Under the pieces are notes generated by a model. It saw nothing but the letters and a program-made list of their open reading frames with translations, did not search any database and was not told the origin of the DNA. Positions 1-8,232 of a stretch of 64,000 bases of DNA are shown in pieces. The position numbers and the translations under genes were made by a program. Source of the DNA: Streptomyces iakyrus (lineage in GTDB: Bacteria; Actinomycetota; Actinomycetes; Streptomycetales; Streptomycetaceae); the NCBI RefSeq assembly GCF_000717055.1, contig NZ_JNXI01000001.1, forward strand, positions 186,001-250,000. The letters are read 5' to 3'. Position 1 is the stretch's first letter. Each line of letters begins with the position of its first letter.

Positions 1-570
1 GTGGACGTCGACGGCATCCTCAAGGGCCTCTACCGGTTCAGCGAGGGCACGGCGGGCTCGATCCCGGCGCAGATCCTGGCGTCCGGTGTCGCGCTCCCCT
101 GGGCGATCGAGGCGCAGAAGATCCTGGCCGAGGACTGGAACGTCAAGGCGGACGTCTGGTCGGCGACCTCCTGGAACGAGCTGCGGCGCGAGGCCGTGGC
201 GTGCGAGGAGCACAACCTGCTGCACCCCGAGGAGGAGCAGCGGGTGCCGTACGTGACGCGCAAGCTCGCAGGCGCGGAGGGGCCGGTCGTGGCCGTGTCC
301 GACTGGATGCGGGCGGTTCCGGACCAGATCGCGCGCTGGGTGCCGCAGACGTACCAGTCGCTCGGCGCCGACGGCTTCGGCTTCGCGGACACGCGCGGTG
401 CCGCCCGGCGGTTCTTCCACATCGACGCGCAGTCGGTCGTGGTGGGCGTGCTGACCGAGCTGGCCCGTGAGGGCAAGGTCGACCGGTCCGTGCTCAAGCA
501 GGCCATCGACCGGTACCAGCTGCTCGACGTGTCGGCCGCCGACCCGGGAGCGGCGGGCGGCGACGCGTAG
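1..570 (+). CDS. aceE: Pyruvate dehydrogenase E1 component, C-terminal part (cut by window start)
   Basis: The 189 residues are the end of the homodimeric-type E1 subunit (thiamine-diphosphate enzyme decarboxylating pyruvate in the pyruvate dehydrogenase complex, cytoplasmic). Recognisable pieces are the transketolase C-terminal-like stretch DWNVKADVWSATSWNELRRE near residues 44-63, the VAVSDWMRAVPDQIA segment near 97-111 and YQSLGADGFGFADTR near 118-132. The gene opens upstream of the window, so no start is visible. A 14-bp perfect hairpin follows about 20 bases after the stop. Genus context (aceE a few genes before fabD) agrees with Streptomyces gene order. The only doubt is the exact family member, since Streptomyces can have more than one aceE. 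Confidence 0.9.
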   Translation: MDVDGILKGLYRFSEGTAGSIPAQILASGVALPWAIEAQKILAEDWNVKADVWSATSWNELRREAVACEEHNLLHPEEEQRVPYVTRKLAGAEGPVVAVSDWMRAVPDQIARWVPQTYQSLGADGFGFADTRGAARRFFHIDAQSVVVGVLTELAREGKVDRSVLKQAIDRYQLLDVSAADPGAAGGDA

Positions 571-588
571 GACGCCGAGGGCGGTTTC

Positions 589-621
589 CGCGGGGCGGCA
601 CCCGAGAGGTGCCGCCCCGCG
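589..621 (+). terminator. Strong hairpin after aceE
   Basis: Arms 589-602 and 608-621 are perfectly complementary over 14 bases, with a five-base loop. No T-tract follows, which is usual for Streptomyces terminators. A possible GTG start of the next gene (609) lies inside the right arm, which argues for a later start. Confidence 0.75.
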
Positions 622-632
622 CGTTTCCTACC

Positions 633-1388
633 ATGCTTCCCATGACGCTCCCGATGACCGCCTCGACCACGCTGGCCCGTTGGGAGCGGCGCACCCAGGG
701 CCCGCTGCTGGCGCTCGCCGTGCTGTTCGCGATCGCCTACGCCATACCGATCGTGGCCCCGAGGGCTCCGCAGGACCTGCTCACCGCGTGCCACGTCACC
801 AACTGGGCGGTGTGGGCCGCTTTCGCCGCCGACTACCTGGTCCGCCTGTGGCTGGCCGAGGACCGGTTGCGGTTCGTGCGCGGCAATCCGCTGGCGCTGC
901 TGGCCGTGGTGCTGCCGCTGGCCCAGCCGCTGCGGCTGCTGAAGCTGGTGTCGATGCTGTTCCTCGCCGGGCAACGGGCGCGGATGGCCTCGCAGGTCCG
1001 GGTCACCACGTACGTCGCGGGATCGTGCCTGGGGCTGCTCGTCTTCGGTGCGCTGGCCGTGCTGGAGGTGGAACGGGACGAGCCCGGTGCCTCCATCCAC
1101 ACCCTCGGGGACGCGGTCTGGTGGGCGTTCACCACGATGACCACCGTGGGGTACGGGGACATGGCACCGACCACCGGCCTGGGGCGGATGCTCGCGGTCG
1201 GTCTGATGCTGTCCGGGATCGCGCTGCTCGGTGTGGTCACGGCGAACATCGCCGCCTGGTTCATCGCACGGTTCGAGAAGGACGACGTCGAGGAGCGGCG
1301 GCAGACCGAGGCGATCCGGGAGCTGACCGAGGAGGTGCGGGCGCTGCGCGGGGAGTTGGCGGCGCTCAAGGGGACGCCGGCCGAGTAG
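633..1388 (+). CDS. Voltage-gated-type potassium channel protein
   Basis: About 251 residues. There are several N-terminal membrane segments (GPLLALAVLFAIAYAIPIV, then TNWAVWAAFAADYLVRL and the following hydrophobic stretches). The pore loop carries WWAFTTMTTVGYGDMAPTT, whose TVGYGD is the K+ selectivity filter, followed by a final helix (LMLSGIALLGVVTANIAAWF). The cytoplasmic tail from about residue 215 is charged and coiled-coil-like (EERRQTEAIRELTEEVRALR). This is the usual layout of bacterial ion-transport (PF00520/PF07885) channels. I prefer the ATG at 633 (or 642/654) over the GTG at 609, which sits in the aceE terminator. Monocistronic. Confidence 0.85.
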   Translation: MLPMTLPMTASTTLARWERRTQGPLLALAVLFAIAYAIPIVAPRAPQDLLTACHVTNWAVWAAFAADYLVRLWLAEDRLRFVRGNPLALLAVVLPLAQPLRLLKLVSMLFLAGQRARMASQVRVTTYVAGSCLGLLVFGALAVLEVERDEPGASIHTLGDAVWWAFTTMTTVGYGDMAPTTGLGRMLAVGLMLSGIALLGVVTANIAAWFIARFEKDDVEERRQTEAIRELTEEVRALRGELAALKGTPAE

Positions 1389-1450
1389 CGCCGGGCACGA
1401 AGGTGGACCCCCGGTGTATCGCCGGAGGCCCTTCCCTCGCCGCACTCGGG

Positions 1451-1756
1451 TCAGAGCATGCCCATGCCCGGTGTGGCCGCTCCGGACAGCCAGACGATGG
1501 CCAGGAGCGTGTCGATGGCGCCCAGGACCAGGGCGACCACGGCCGCGGTGGGGCGTGCGCCCGACCATGAGCGGCCCATGGCGAGCCAGCCGCAGACCAC
1601 CGCGGCGGGACCGAGAATGATCCCCAGCACGAAGAAGCCTGCAACGGCGCAGATGACTCCGATGAGTCCGAGCGTCGCGCGATCCGTCCCGGTCCGTGAC
1701 CACGTCCGGCCACGTGAGCGGGGGTGCCTGCGCGTACCGTGTCCGAAGCTCGCCAT
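1451..1756 (-). CDS. Small DUF4190-like membrane protein
   Basis: About 101 residues. A polar, basic N-terminus (MASFGHGTRRHPRSRGRTWS) is followed by two hydrophobic stretches, ATLGLIGVICAVAGFFVLGI with IILGPAAVVCGWLAMG, then TAAVVALVLGAIDTLLAIVW. This is the helix-Gly/Pro-helix pattern of DUF4190-type small proteins; function unknown. Two adjacent ATGs (1759 and 1756) lie just after a GGGAG ribosome site; the second has the better spacing. The reading frame is open further upstream (to 1828) but without a good start signal. Confidence 0.6.
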   Translation of the reverse strand: MASFGHGTRRHPRSRGRTWSRTGTDRATLGLIGVICAVAGFFVLGIILGPAAVVCGWLAMGRSWSGARPTAAVVALVLGAIDTLLAIVWLSGAATPGMGML

Positions 1757-1995
1757 CATCAACTCCCGTAAACCCTCGATCGGTTGGGGTTCGATTCGGG
1801 TACGACATGGCGAGTACCCCGTCGGCACGCTTCAATTCCCGCTGCCTGCGCGCTGCCCCCCTCCGGCAGCGCGCCGCAGCGTCCACCCTCCATGCCCTGC
1901 GGAGGACTTGACCCACTGTGACCTGCGGCGCGTGCCGGAGGGGAGAGTTCGGCGGTGGTGTTCACCCGGATAGGTGAACAAGCCGCCGTCGAGCG

Positions 1996-3621
1996 TCAGA
2001 TGTGCGCCGCGCCGGCACCGGCCTCCGCGTTCTCGCCGCGCTTGGTGAGGAACGCGACCAGTACCGCCACCACGGCGACCCCGGCCGCGACGAGCGAGGC
2101 CGCGCTCATGCCGGAGATGAACGTGTCGTGCGCGACGCCCGTGATCTTCGCGGCGATCGCGTCCGGCGTGCCCGGCGCCACCGGTGGCACTCCGACCTGG
2201 ACGGCCTCGGAGGCCTGGTGCTCCTGCTCCGGCGTGAGCGGCGGGAGGCCCGCCTTCTCCCAGTTGCCGGCGAGGTCGCTGTTGACCTTGGAGGCCATGA
2301 CGGCACCCAGCACGGCCGTACCGAGGCTGCCGCCGATCTGCATGGCGGCCTGCTGGAGGCCGCCCGCGACGCCCGAGAGCTCCATCGGGGCATTGCCGAC
2401 GATGACTTCGGTGGCGCCGACCATGACCGGCGCAAGGCCGAGGCCCAGCAGGGCGAACCAGAGCGACATGACGCCGCTGCCGGTGTCCGTCCCCAGGGTC
2501 GACATCCCGTACATGGCGATCGCGGTGAGCGCCATGCCGCCCGCGAGCGGGACACGGGGGCCGAACTTGGTGATCATCGCGCCGGCGAGCGGCGAGCCGA
2601 CGATCATCATGCCGGTGAGCGGCAGCAGGTGCAGACCGGCGTCGATCGGGCTCATGCCGTGCACGTTCTGGAGGTAGAACGTCACGAAGAACAGGCCGCC
2701 CATGAAGGCGATGGCCATCAGCACCATCAGCACGACACCCGCGGACAGCGCCACGGAACGGAACAGCGCGAGCGGGATCAGCGGCTCCTTCACCTTCGTC
2801 TCCCAGAAGGCGAAGAGCGCGAAGCAGAGCACGGAGGCGCCGAGGAACCCGAGGGTCTTGACGTCGCCCCAGCCCCACTCGGACGGCGGGGCCTTGATGA
2901 GCGCCCACACCAGGCAGAACACCGCGGTCGACAGCAGGGCGATGCCCAGGAGGTCGAAGGAGCGCGGGGCGTTCTCGGCGCGGTGGTCGAGCAGGATCAG
3001 CACGCCGAGGACGACGGCGAGGACGCCGACCGGCACGTTGATGAAGAACACCGACTGCCAGTTGACGTGCTCGACGAGCACGCCGCCGAGAATCGGGCCG
3101 CCCGCGGTGGACGCGCCGATGACCATGCCCCAGATGCCGATGGCCATGTTCAGCTTCTCGGCCGGGAAGGTGGCCCGCAGCAGGCCGAGCGCGGCCGGCA
3201 TCAGCAGCGCGCCGAACAGGCCCTGCAGGACGCGGAAGACGACGACGAACGCGATGCTGTCCGACAGGCCGATGGCGCCCGAGGCGGCGGCGAAGCCGAC
3301 GACGCCGATCAGGAAGGTCTGCCGGTGGCCGAAGCGGTCGCCGAGCTTGCCCGCGGTGATCAGGGAGACGGCGAGGGCGAGGAAGTACCCGTTGGTGATC
3401 CACTGGACCTCGGCGAAGGTGGCGCCGAGGTCCTTCTGGATCGCCGGGTTGGCTATGGCCACGATGGTGCCGTCGAGGGCCACCATCATGACCCCCACAG
3501 CGACGGTGATGAGGGTGAGCCAGGGGTGCCCTCGCAGCCCCTTGCCCGGCGTCGCGTCCGACGGCGTCGCCGGTACCTTGCCCCCCGGTCCCGTCGTGTC
3601 GATGGTGGTCTGACTAGTCAT
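1996..3621 (-). CDS. MFS drug exporter, DHA2 (EmrB/QacA) type, 14 membrane helices
   Basis: 541 residues, the usual size of DHA2 proton antiporters. Visible hallmarks: the first helix with VALDGTIVAIANPAIQKDL, the loop GKLGDRFGHRQTFLIG (motif A, GxxxDRxGrr), R in FRVLQGLFGALLMPAAL, and antiporter motif C in GMVIGASTAGGPILGG followed by NWQSVFFINVPVG. Charged tail after the last helix (FLTKRGENAEAGAGAAHI). It probably exports a hydrophobic toxic compound or antibiotic; the substrate cannot be read from sequence. It is divergent from a TetR gene 115 bases away, the normal arrangement for a repressor-exporter pair. Confidence 0.9.
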   Translation of the reverse strand: MTSQTTIDTTGPGGKVPATPSDATPGKGLRGHPWLTLITVAVGVMMVALDGTIVAIANPAIQKDLGATFAEVQWITNGYFLALAVSLITAGKLGDRFGHRQTFLIGVVGFAAASGAIGLSDSIAFVVVFRVLQGLFGALLMPAALGLLRATFPAEKLNMAIGIWGMVIGASTAGGPILGGVLVEHVNWQSVFFINVPVGVLAVVLGVLILLDHRAENAPRSFDLLGIALLSTAVFCLVWALIKAPPSEWGWGDVKTLGFLGASVLCFALFAFWETKVKEPLIPLALFRSVALSAGVVLMVLMAIAFMGGLFFVTFYLQNVHGMSPIDAGLHLLPLTGMMIVGSPLAGAMITKFGPRVPLAGGMALTAIAMYGMSTLGTDTGSGVMSLWFALLGLGLAPVMVGATEVIVGNAPMELSGVAGGLQQAAMQIGGSLGTAVLGAVMASKVNSDLAGNWEKAGLPPLTPEQEHQASEAVQVGVPPVAPGTPDAIAAKITGVAHDTFISGMSAASLVAAGVAVVAVLVAFLTKRGENAEAGAGAAHI

Positions 3622-3675
3622 CCTTCGAGGCTAATGACAGCCACTGACAATTGACAAACGGATTCACTAGTCGGT
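3611..3675. promoter_or_regulatory. Candidate TetR operator region between exporter and regulator
   Basis: TGACTAGTCA (3611-3620) is a perfect 10-bp palindrome overlapping the exporter start codon. A second ACTAGTC core lies at 3666-3672 in the spacer. CTAG is rare in GC-rich Streptomyces DNA, so two copies in 65 bases are suggestive. TTGACA occurs at 3651-3656 (plus strand), and a TATAGC -10-like box at 3695-3700 lies 36 bases before the regulator start. The assignment to the neighbouring TetR protein is inference. Confidence 0.45.
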
Positions 3676-3736
3676 AACTGACACGACATCCCCCTATAGC
3701 CTGAACTGGGCAAACACTTCGGACGAGAGGCCGGCC

Positions 3737-4369
3737 TTGAACCTGCGCGAACGCAAGAAGCGGCGCACCCGGGACGCACTGCTGCGGGCCGCGCTGGAAC
3801 TCTTCGCCACGCGCGGGTACGAGGAGACGACCGTCGACGACATCGCCGCCGCCGTGGACGTCTCGCAGCGCACCTTCTTCCGCTACTTCGCCGGCAAGGA
3901 GGAGACGGCGTTCTTCGTGCCGCGCCTCGCGGAGACGCTCGTCGTCGAGGCCCTGCGCACCCGGCCGCCGGACGAGGTGCCGCTGGAGGCGCTGCGCCGG
4001 GCCGTGCTGGAGAGCTGGGACGCGATCAACGAGGCCGTGGTGGAACTCGTGCCGATCGAGCTCCACCTGCGCGTCTACCGGGTGATCGAGTCGACGCCCG
4101 CGCTGCTCGCCGCCCATCTGCGGCGGTCCGCGGAGCTGGAGGAGCAGCTCGCGGGCATCATCGCCGAGCGCGAGGGGCTCGACGTGGACGCGGACCCCCG
4201 GCCGCGGATCGTCGTCGCCCTCTTCGGCGGGGTGATTCGCGTCACCGAGCGCCTGTGGTCCACCGGCGGCGACCTCACCCTGGACGGCATGCGCGAACTC
4301 ACCACGACATACCTGGATCAGGTGGGTCCCGCACTGGCCGGGAACTGGCGTGCGGAGCAGTCCCCTTAG
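3737..4369 (+). CDS. TetR-family transcriptional regulator
   Basis: 210 residues. The N-terminal HTH reads RRTRDALLRAALELFATRGY, then TTVDDIAAAVDVSQRTFFRYFAGKEE, the classic TetR recognition helix with the FFRYF motif. The C-terminal domain (about 70-210) is the variable ligand and dimer domain. Start is TTG at 3737, placed seven bases after GAGAGG; no ATG fits. Divergent from the DHA2 exporter, so most simply its repressor, released by the exported compound. Confidence 0.88.
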   Translation: MNLRERKKRRTRDALLRAALELFATRGYEETTVDDIAAAVDVSQRTFFRYFAGKEETAFFVPRLAETLVVEALRTRPPDEVPLEALRRAVLESWDAINEAVVELVPIELHLRVYRVIESTPALLAAHLRRSAELEEQLAGIIAEREGLDVDADPRPRIVVALFGGVIRVTERLWSTGGDLTLDGMRELTTTYLDQVGPALAGNWRAEQSP

Positions 4370-4442
4370 GACATACACCGAAACGTGATCCCGGTCACTT
4401 GGTTAACGCGAGACCCTCTCGTTCTCCTAGTGTGTCCTTTCA

Positions 4443-5651
4443 GTGACTTCCTTCGACACCTCCCCGCAACTGAACGTCTGGCGCGCACTGCTCGCCCTGG
4501 CCGTCGTCTTCGTGATGCTGGCGACCACCGGCTGGACGGCCCTGCGCAACCAGCGGGGCCCCACACCGCTCCAAGCCTCGCTTTCCGCCTGGGAGCACGG
4601 CCGGATCGGCGGGCACCGGCTGCCGGACCCGCAGTCCGAGCCGACGAGGCTGGCCCGCTTCTTCGCGTCGCTCACCGAGCAGGACCGTACGACCCTGGTC
4701 CGCAAGTACTCGCTCGCGGTGGGCAACATGAACGGCGCGCCGGTCGAGCTGCGCTACCGCGCCAACCATCTCGCGCTCGCGAAGGCGCGCAAGGTCGAGC
4801 GGGAACGCATGCACGACAAGCGCCTCACCCGGGCCGGACAGCACGAGGCCGGGCGCAGGATGCACCGCTTCGAGGACCTCATGGAGAAGGGCCGGCACAT
4901 CCTGGCCTTCGACCCGGAGGGCTCGGGGCGGGTGGCGGAGGTCTTCGGCGACCTGCGCGGGGCGGAGCGGGTCTCGGTCGTCGTCCCCGGTGTCGACACC
5001 GACCTGCTCACCTTCCAGCGCACGCACCGCAAGTACGCGGCGCCCGTCGGCATGGCCAAGTCCCTGTACGCGGCCGAGCGGCAGGTGAGCCCCTCGACCC
5101 GGACGGCCGTCATCGCCTGGGCCGACTACACGGCGCCCAGCGGACTCGGCATCGACTCGGCCACGGCGATGCGCGCCGAGGAGGGTGCCGTACGGCTGAA
5201 CGCGCTCGTGCGGGCCCTGCCGGGCAGGTCGCCGGTCTCGCTGTTCTGCCACAGCTACGGCTCCGTGGTGTGCGGCGTGGCCGCACACCAGCTGCCGGGC
5301 CGGGTGTCCGACATCGCGGTGGCCGGCAGCCCCGGCATGCGCGTCGAGAAGGCCGCCCAGCTGCACACCAGTGCCCGGGTGTGGGCGATGCGGGACTCCG
5401 ACGACTGGATCCAGGACGTGCCCTACCTGGAGGTCGGCGGGCTGGGCCACGGAGCCGATCCGGTGTCCGCCGGGTTCGGCGCGCGGGTGCTGTCGGCGGC
5501 CGGCGCGAAGGGGCACGCGGGCTACTTCGAGCCCGGGACGGCAAGTCTGTTCAATTTCGCAGAGATCGGCGTTGGCGCATACCGCTCGGTGCACTGCGCG
5601 CACGAAGACGGCGTCTGCCGTACCGGTTTGTCCGGCGCGGCGGCGGCCTGA
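4443..5651 (+). CDS. Alpha/beta hydrolase of the DUF1023 family, membrane-anchored
   Basis: 402 residues, GTG start. One N-terminal hydrophobic segment (RALLALAVVFVMLATTGWTAL, about 14-34) acts as an anchor or signal. A charged helical linker with HDKRLTRAGQHEAGRRMHR precedes the DUF1023 domain: RVSVVVPGVDTD strand, then TAVIAWADYTAPSGLG, and the nucleophile elbow FCHSYGSVVCG with Ser in HSYGS near residue 270. The late Asp is plausibly in MRDSDDWIQDV and the His in AKGHAGYFEPGT near the C-terminus. Substrate unknown; this family is common and uncharacterised in Streptomyces. A TAGTGT -10-like box lies 10 bases before the start, so the mRNA may be nearly leaderless. Confidence 0.8.
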   Translation: MTSFDTSPQLNVWRALLALAVVFVMLATTGWTALRNQRGPTPLQASLSAWEHGRIGGHRLPDPQSEPTRLARFFASLTEQDRTTLVRKYSLAVGNMNGAPVELRYRANHLALAKARKVERERMHDKRLTRAGQHEAGRRMHRFEDLMEKGRHILAFDPEGSGRVAEVFGDLRGAERVSVVVPGVDTDLLTFQRTHRKYAAPVGMAKSLYAAERQVSPSTRTAVIAWADYTAPSGLGIDSATAMRAEEGAVRLNALVRALPGRSPVSLFCHSYGSVVCGVAAHQLPGRVSDIAVAGSPGMRVEKAAQLHTSARVWAMRDSDDWIQDVPYLEVGGLGHGADPVSAGFGARVLSAAGAKGHAGYFEPGTASLFNFAEIGVGAYRSVHCAHEDGVCRTGLSGAAAA

Positions 5652-5705
5652 CGCGCGTAGAGGCGAAGAAATTGCGGTCTGCTCGAGAGGGGGACGGAGG
5701 AGCTC

Positions 5706-6569
5706 GTGCCGCATACGATGAGCCGCATGGGTGACGTACTGGCCGGATTTCATGCCGCCTGGGAGTTCGAGTCCGACTCCGTGCTCATCCGCTACGAACG
5801 GGGGATTCGAACACCCAAGCTGTTCCAGGCTCTCGGGGAACGCCGTGTGCCCCTGGAGGCGATCGCCGGGGTGACACTGACCCGCGGGAAGCGCGGCACG
5901 GTCGTGCTGCGCGTCGAGCCGCGTCCCGGGGCGGACCCGTTGATGGAGGCGGCCGCCGGGCAGCTGAAGGAGAGCGGCGATCCCTACCGGCTGGTGCTGC
6001 CCGCCGAGCGGGAGGTGCTCGCCGAGTACTACGCCGACGAGCTGCGCCCGCTGCTGACCGAGTCCGGGCCGGCGGACCGGTTCCTCGTGAAGCCGCCCGA
6101 GGGGCCGTTGTCCTTCAAGGCGTACGACGGGAAGGCGACCTTCGACGGACGCACCGTGAACTTCCGCTGGTTCTGGACGGGGGCGTCGTCGGCGAAGTGG
6201 AAGGCCGGTGACCAGAGCTTCTCCGTCGGGGAGCTGAACGGGGTGGAGTGGCGGTCGCCGGAGGTCTTCGAGGGGCACTTGCGGCTTTTGCGCCGGGATG
6301 CGGAAGCGTCGGCGGCCCAGGCCGATCAGGATCCCGCGGCGGTGGTGTTCGGGCTGGGGTACGGGCCCGTGCACGAGTCGCTGCCGTTCGCTGCCGCGGT
6401 GTTGGCGGCAGTGCGGACGTCGAGTCCGGTGGCGGCGGTGCCCGCGCCGCGGCGGGATCCCGCCGACATCGCCGAGCGCATTCGTCACCTGGGTGAGTTG
6501 CATCAGGCCGGGTTGGTGACGGATGAGGAGTTTTCGGTCAAAAAGGCCGAGTTGCTCTCTGAGCTTTAG
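5706..6569 (+). CDS. DUF4429 protein with C-terminal SHOCT-like motif
   Basis: 287 residues. Two DUF4429-like repeats are visible: one around FESDSVLIRYERGIRTPKLF (about 20-40) with LEAIAGVTLTRG, and a second around LSFKAYDGKATFDGRTVNF (about 136-155) with SVGELNGVEWR. The end, ADIAERIRHLGELHQAGLVT then DEEFSVKKAELL, is a SHOCT (short C-terminal) oligomerisation motif. Function unknown. GGAGG at 5696-5700 supports the GTG start at 5706; ATG codons at 5718 and 5727 are alternatives. No signal peptide, so probably cytoplasmic. Confidence 0.7.
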   Translation: MPHTMSRMGDVLAGFHAAWEFESDSVLIRYERGIRTPKLFQALGERRVPLEAIAGVTLTRGKRGTVVLRVEPRPGADPLMEAAAGQLKESGDPYRLVLPAEREVLAEYYADELRPLLTESGPADRFLVKPPEGPLSFKAYDGKATFDGRTVNFRWFWTGASSAKWKAGDQSFSVGELNGVEWRSPEVFEGHLRLLRRDAEASAAQADQDPAAVVFGLGYGPVHESLPFAAAVLAAVRTSSPVAAVPAPRRDPADIAERIRHLGELHQAGLVTDEEFSVKKAELLSEL

Positions 6570-6591
6570 CGTCTGCGGGGTGCTGCGCGCC

Positions 6592-6649
6592 GGCGGGTGC
6601 GGGCCGTATGTGGCCGGTCGCGCAGTTCCCCGCGCCCCTGAAGGGGCGC
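6592..6649 (+). repeat. Dispersed intergenic repeat, copy 1 (with hairpin)
   Basis: Contains the core GGTCGCGCAGTTCCCCGCGC at 6617-6636 preceded by a G-rich run. It ends in a perfect hairpin GCGCCCC-TGAA-GGGGCGC (6632-6649). It lies between two convergent genes, so it can act as their shared terminator. Three further copies are in this window (15261, 39110, 50249). Confidence 0.8.
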
Positions 6650-6653
6650 TTCG

Positions 6654-7670
6654 CTACTCCCGGCCCGCTGACGTGAACGCCATGTCCGCGTAACGGTTGC
6701 CCGCCACCTGGGCCGCTATGCCGTCCAGCAGGTCCAGTTGCTCGTCGGTCAGGACGATGCCGGTCGCCGCCGTGTTCTCCTCCACCCGGGAGGGCTTGCG
6801 GGTGCCCGGGATCGGGATGACCGGGAGGCCGTGGACCGTCGCCTGCTGCTGGGCCCAGGCCAGGGCGATCTGACCGAGGGTCGCGTCATGGGCCTCGGCC
6901 ACCGAGCGGATCAGCCCCAGCAGGGTCGCGTTCGCCGTGGCGTTGTCGCCCGTGAAGCGGGGCTGCCGGCGGCGGAAGTCACCGGCGCTGAGGTCCTGCT
7001 CGGCGTCGGTGAAAGAGCCGGTGAGGAAGCCCCGGCCGAGGGGTGAGTACGCCACGAGGGCCACGCCCAGGTCGCGGGCCGCGGGGACGACGTGCGTCTC
7101 GATGTCCCGGCTGAACAGCGACCACTCCGACTGCACGGCGGCGATGGGGTGGACGGCGTGCGCGGCCCGCAGTTCGTCCGCCGTGACCTCGCTCAGCCCG
7201 AGGTGCTTCACCTTGCCCTCGCGGACCAGGTCGGCCATCGTGCCGACGCTCTCCTCGATCGGCACGTTCACATCGCGCCGGTGCATGTAGTAGAGGTCGA
7301 TGACGTCGACGTCCAGGCGCTTCAGGCTCGCCTCGACGGCCTGGCGGATGTAGGGCGGGTCGTTGCGGATGACCCGGCGGGTGGGATCGTCCGGGGGGAT
7401 CGACAGGGCGAACTTGGTCGCGATGACGACCTCGTCACGGTGGGCCTTGAAGAACGGCGACAGGAACCGCTCGTTCTCGCCGGCCCCGTACGCGTCGGCC
7501 GTGTCGTAGAAGGTGACGCCCAGTTCGAGCGCCCGGTCCAGCGTGGCCCGGGACGTGTCGGCGTCCGAGGGGCCGTAGCCGAAGCTCATGCCCATGCAGC
7601 CGAGGCCCTGGACGCTCACCTCGGGTCCGTGGTCGCCGAGCTGCGCCGTCGTGATCCTGCCGTCCGTCAT
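6654..7670 (-). CDS. Aldo/keto reductase
   Basis: 338 residues, an NADPH-dependent carbonyl reductase with the (beta/alpha)8 fold. The catalytic tetrad is visible: Asp and Tyr in FYDTADAYGAGENE (about 54-67), Lys in VVIATKFAL, His in IDLYYMHRRD. The cofactor end is PVIPIPGTRKPSRVEEN, resembling the AKR13/YakC group. Native substrate unknown. Its start overlaps the stop of the MerR gene by four bases (ATGA), so the two are co-transcribed and probably translationally coupled; a MerR-type sensor of this class suggests induction by an electrophile or redox stress. Confidence 0.9.
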   Translation of the reverse strand: MTDGRITTAQLGDHGPEVSVQGLGCMGMSFGYGPSDADTSRATLDRALELGVTFYDTADAYGAGENERFLSPFFKAHRDEVVIATKFALSIPPDDPTRRVIRNDPPYIRQAVEASLKRLDVDVIDLYYMHRRDVNVPIEESVGTMADLVREGKVKHLGLSEVTADELRAAHAVHPIAAVQSEWSLFSRDIETHVVPAARDLGVALVAYSPLGRGFLTGSFTDAEQDLSAGDFRRRQPRFTGDNATANATLLGLIRSVAEAHDATLGQIALAWAQQQATVHGLPVIPIPGTRKPSRVEENTAATGIVLTDEQLDLLDGIAAQVAGNRYADMAFTSAGRE

Positions 7671-8134
7671 CGGGACCTCTCCGACGCCAGGGCGTGCCCG
7701 GCGTCCGCGTAGAAACTGATCTTCCGGTCGAGCACGGCGAGCGTGCCCCGGAGTTCGTCGATCCTGGCCAGGACGTCCTCGCGGGTCGTCTTCAGCAGCT
7801 GGAAGCGCTCGCCGTAGGTGTGGTCGCCCTCGCGCACCAGTTCCGCGTACCGGACCATGTCCGCGACGGGCATGCCCGTCAGGCGGAGCTTGCCGACGAG
7901 GTCGAGCCAGTCGAGGTCGCGGTTGGTGTAGCGGCGCTGGCCGGTGTGGGACCGGTCGATGTGCGGCATCAGGCCGATGCGCTCGTACCAGCGCAGGGTG
8001 TGTGCCGTCAGGCCGGTGAAGGCGACGACCTCGCTGATCGTGTAGTGGTCGTCGCCGTCCGGGCGCCGGTTCTGCTGCCGCGGCGGGCCTGCGCAGGTGT
8101 CGGTCCTGGTCCCCGTGGTCTCCATCACCGTCAT
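7667..8134 (-). CDS. MerR-family transcriptional regulator
   Basis: 155 residues. A winged HTH (YTISEVVAFTGLTAHTLRWY, ERIGLMPHIDRSHTGQRRYT) is followed by the long dimerisation helix FQLLKTTREDVLARIDELRG. There is no cysteine cluster for metals, so an organic-ligand or stress-type MerR of the YdfL/CarH-like group is more likely than a metal sensor. It heads an operon with the aldo/keto reductase. ATG at 8134 is used; a second ATG at 8125 is possible. The promoter directly upstream has the MerR-type 19-bp spacer with a central palindrome, so autoregulation is expected. Confidence 0.9.
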   Translation of the reverse strand: MTVMETTGTRTDTCAGPPRQQNRRPDGDDHYTISEVVAFTGLTAHTLRWYERIGLMPHIDRSHTGQRRYTNRDLDWLDLVGKLRLTGMPVADMVRYAELVREGDHTYGERFQLLKTTREDVLARIDELRGTLAVLDRKISFYADAGHALASERSR

Positions 8135-8141
8135 GGCCCCA

Positions 8142-8172
8142 ACGCTAGAACCTTGGAGTGCACTCCAAGCAA
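8142..8172 (-). promoter_or_regulatory. MerR-type promoter with 18-bp palindrome in a 19-bp spacer
   Basis: On the minus strand TTGCTT (-35, 8167-8172) and TAGCGT (-10, 8142-8147) are separated by 19 bases instead of 17. The spacer contains most of the perfect palindrome CTTGGAGTGCACTCCAAG (8152-8169). An over-long spacer twisted into register by the regulator is the established MerR mechanism. The -10 is so close to ATG 8134 that the transcript may be leaderless. Confidence 0.8.
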
Positions 8173-8232
8173 GCGCCGACGGTAAGAAATCGGCAGGACG
8201 TCTCTTGATCCGGATGGTTAGCGTACGGACTC

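Noticed and set aside
30..1916. Very long open frame on the minus strand opposite aceE and the ion channel
   Set aside because: Arg/His/Gly-rich text without any family motif; GC-rich codons on the real strand keep the opposite frame open.
4440..6503. Long minus-strand frame opposite the DUF1023 and DUF4429 genes
   Set aside because: It shows shadow composition, has no start signal, and the plus-strand genes carry clear family motifs.
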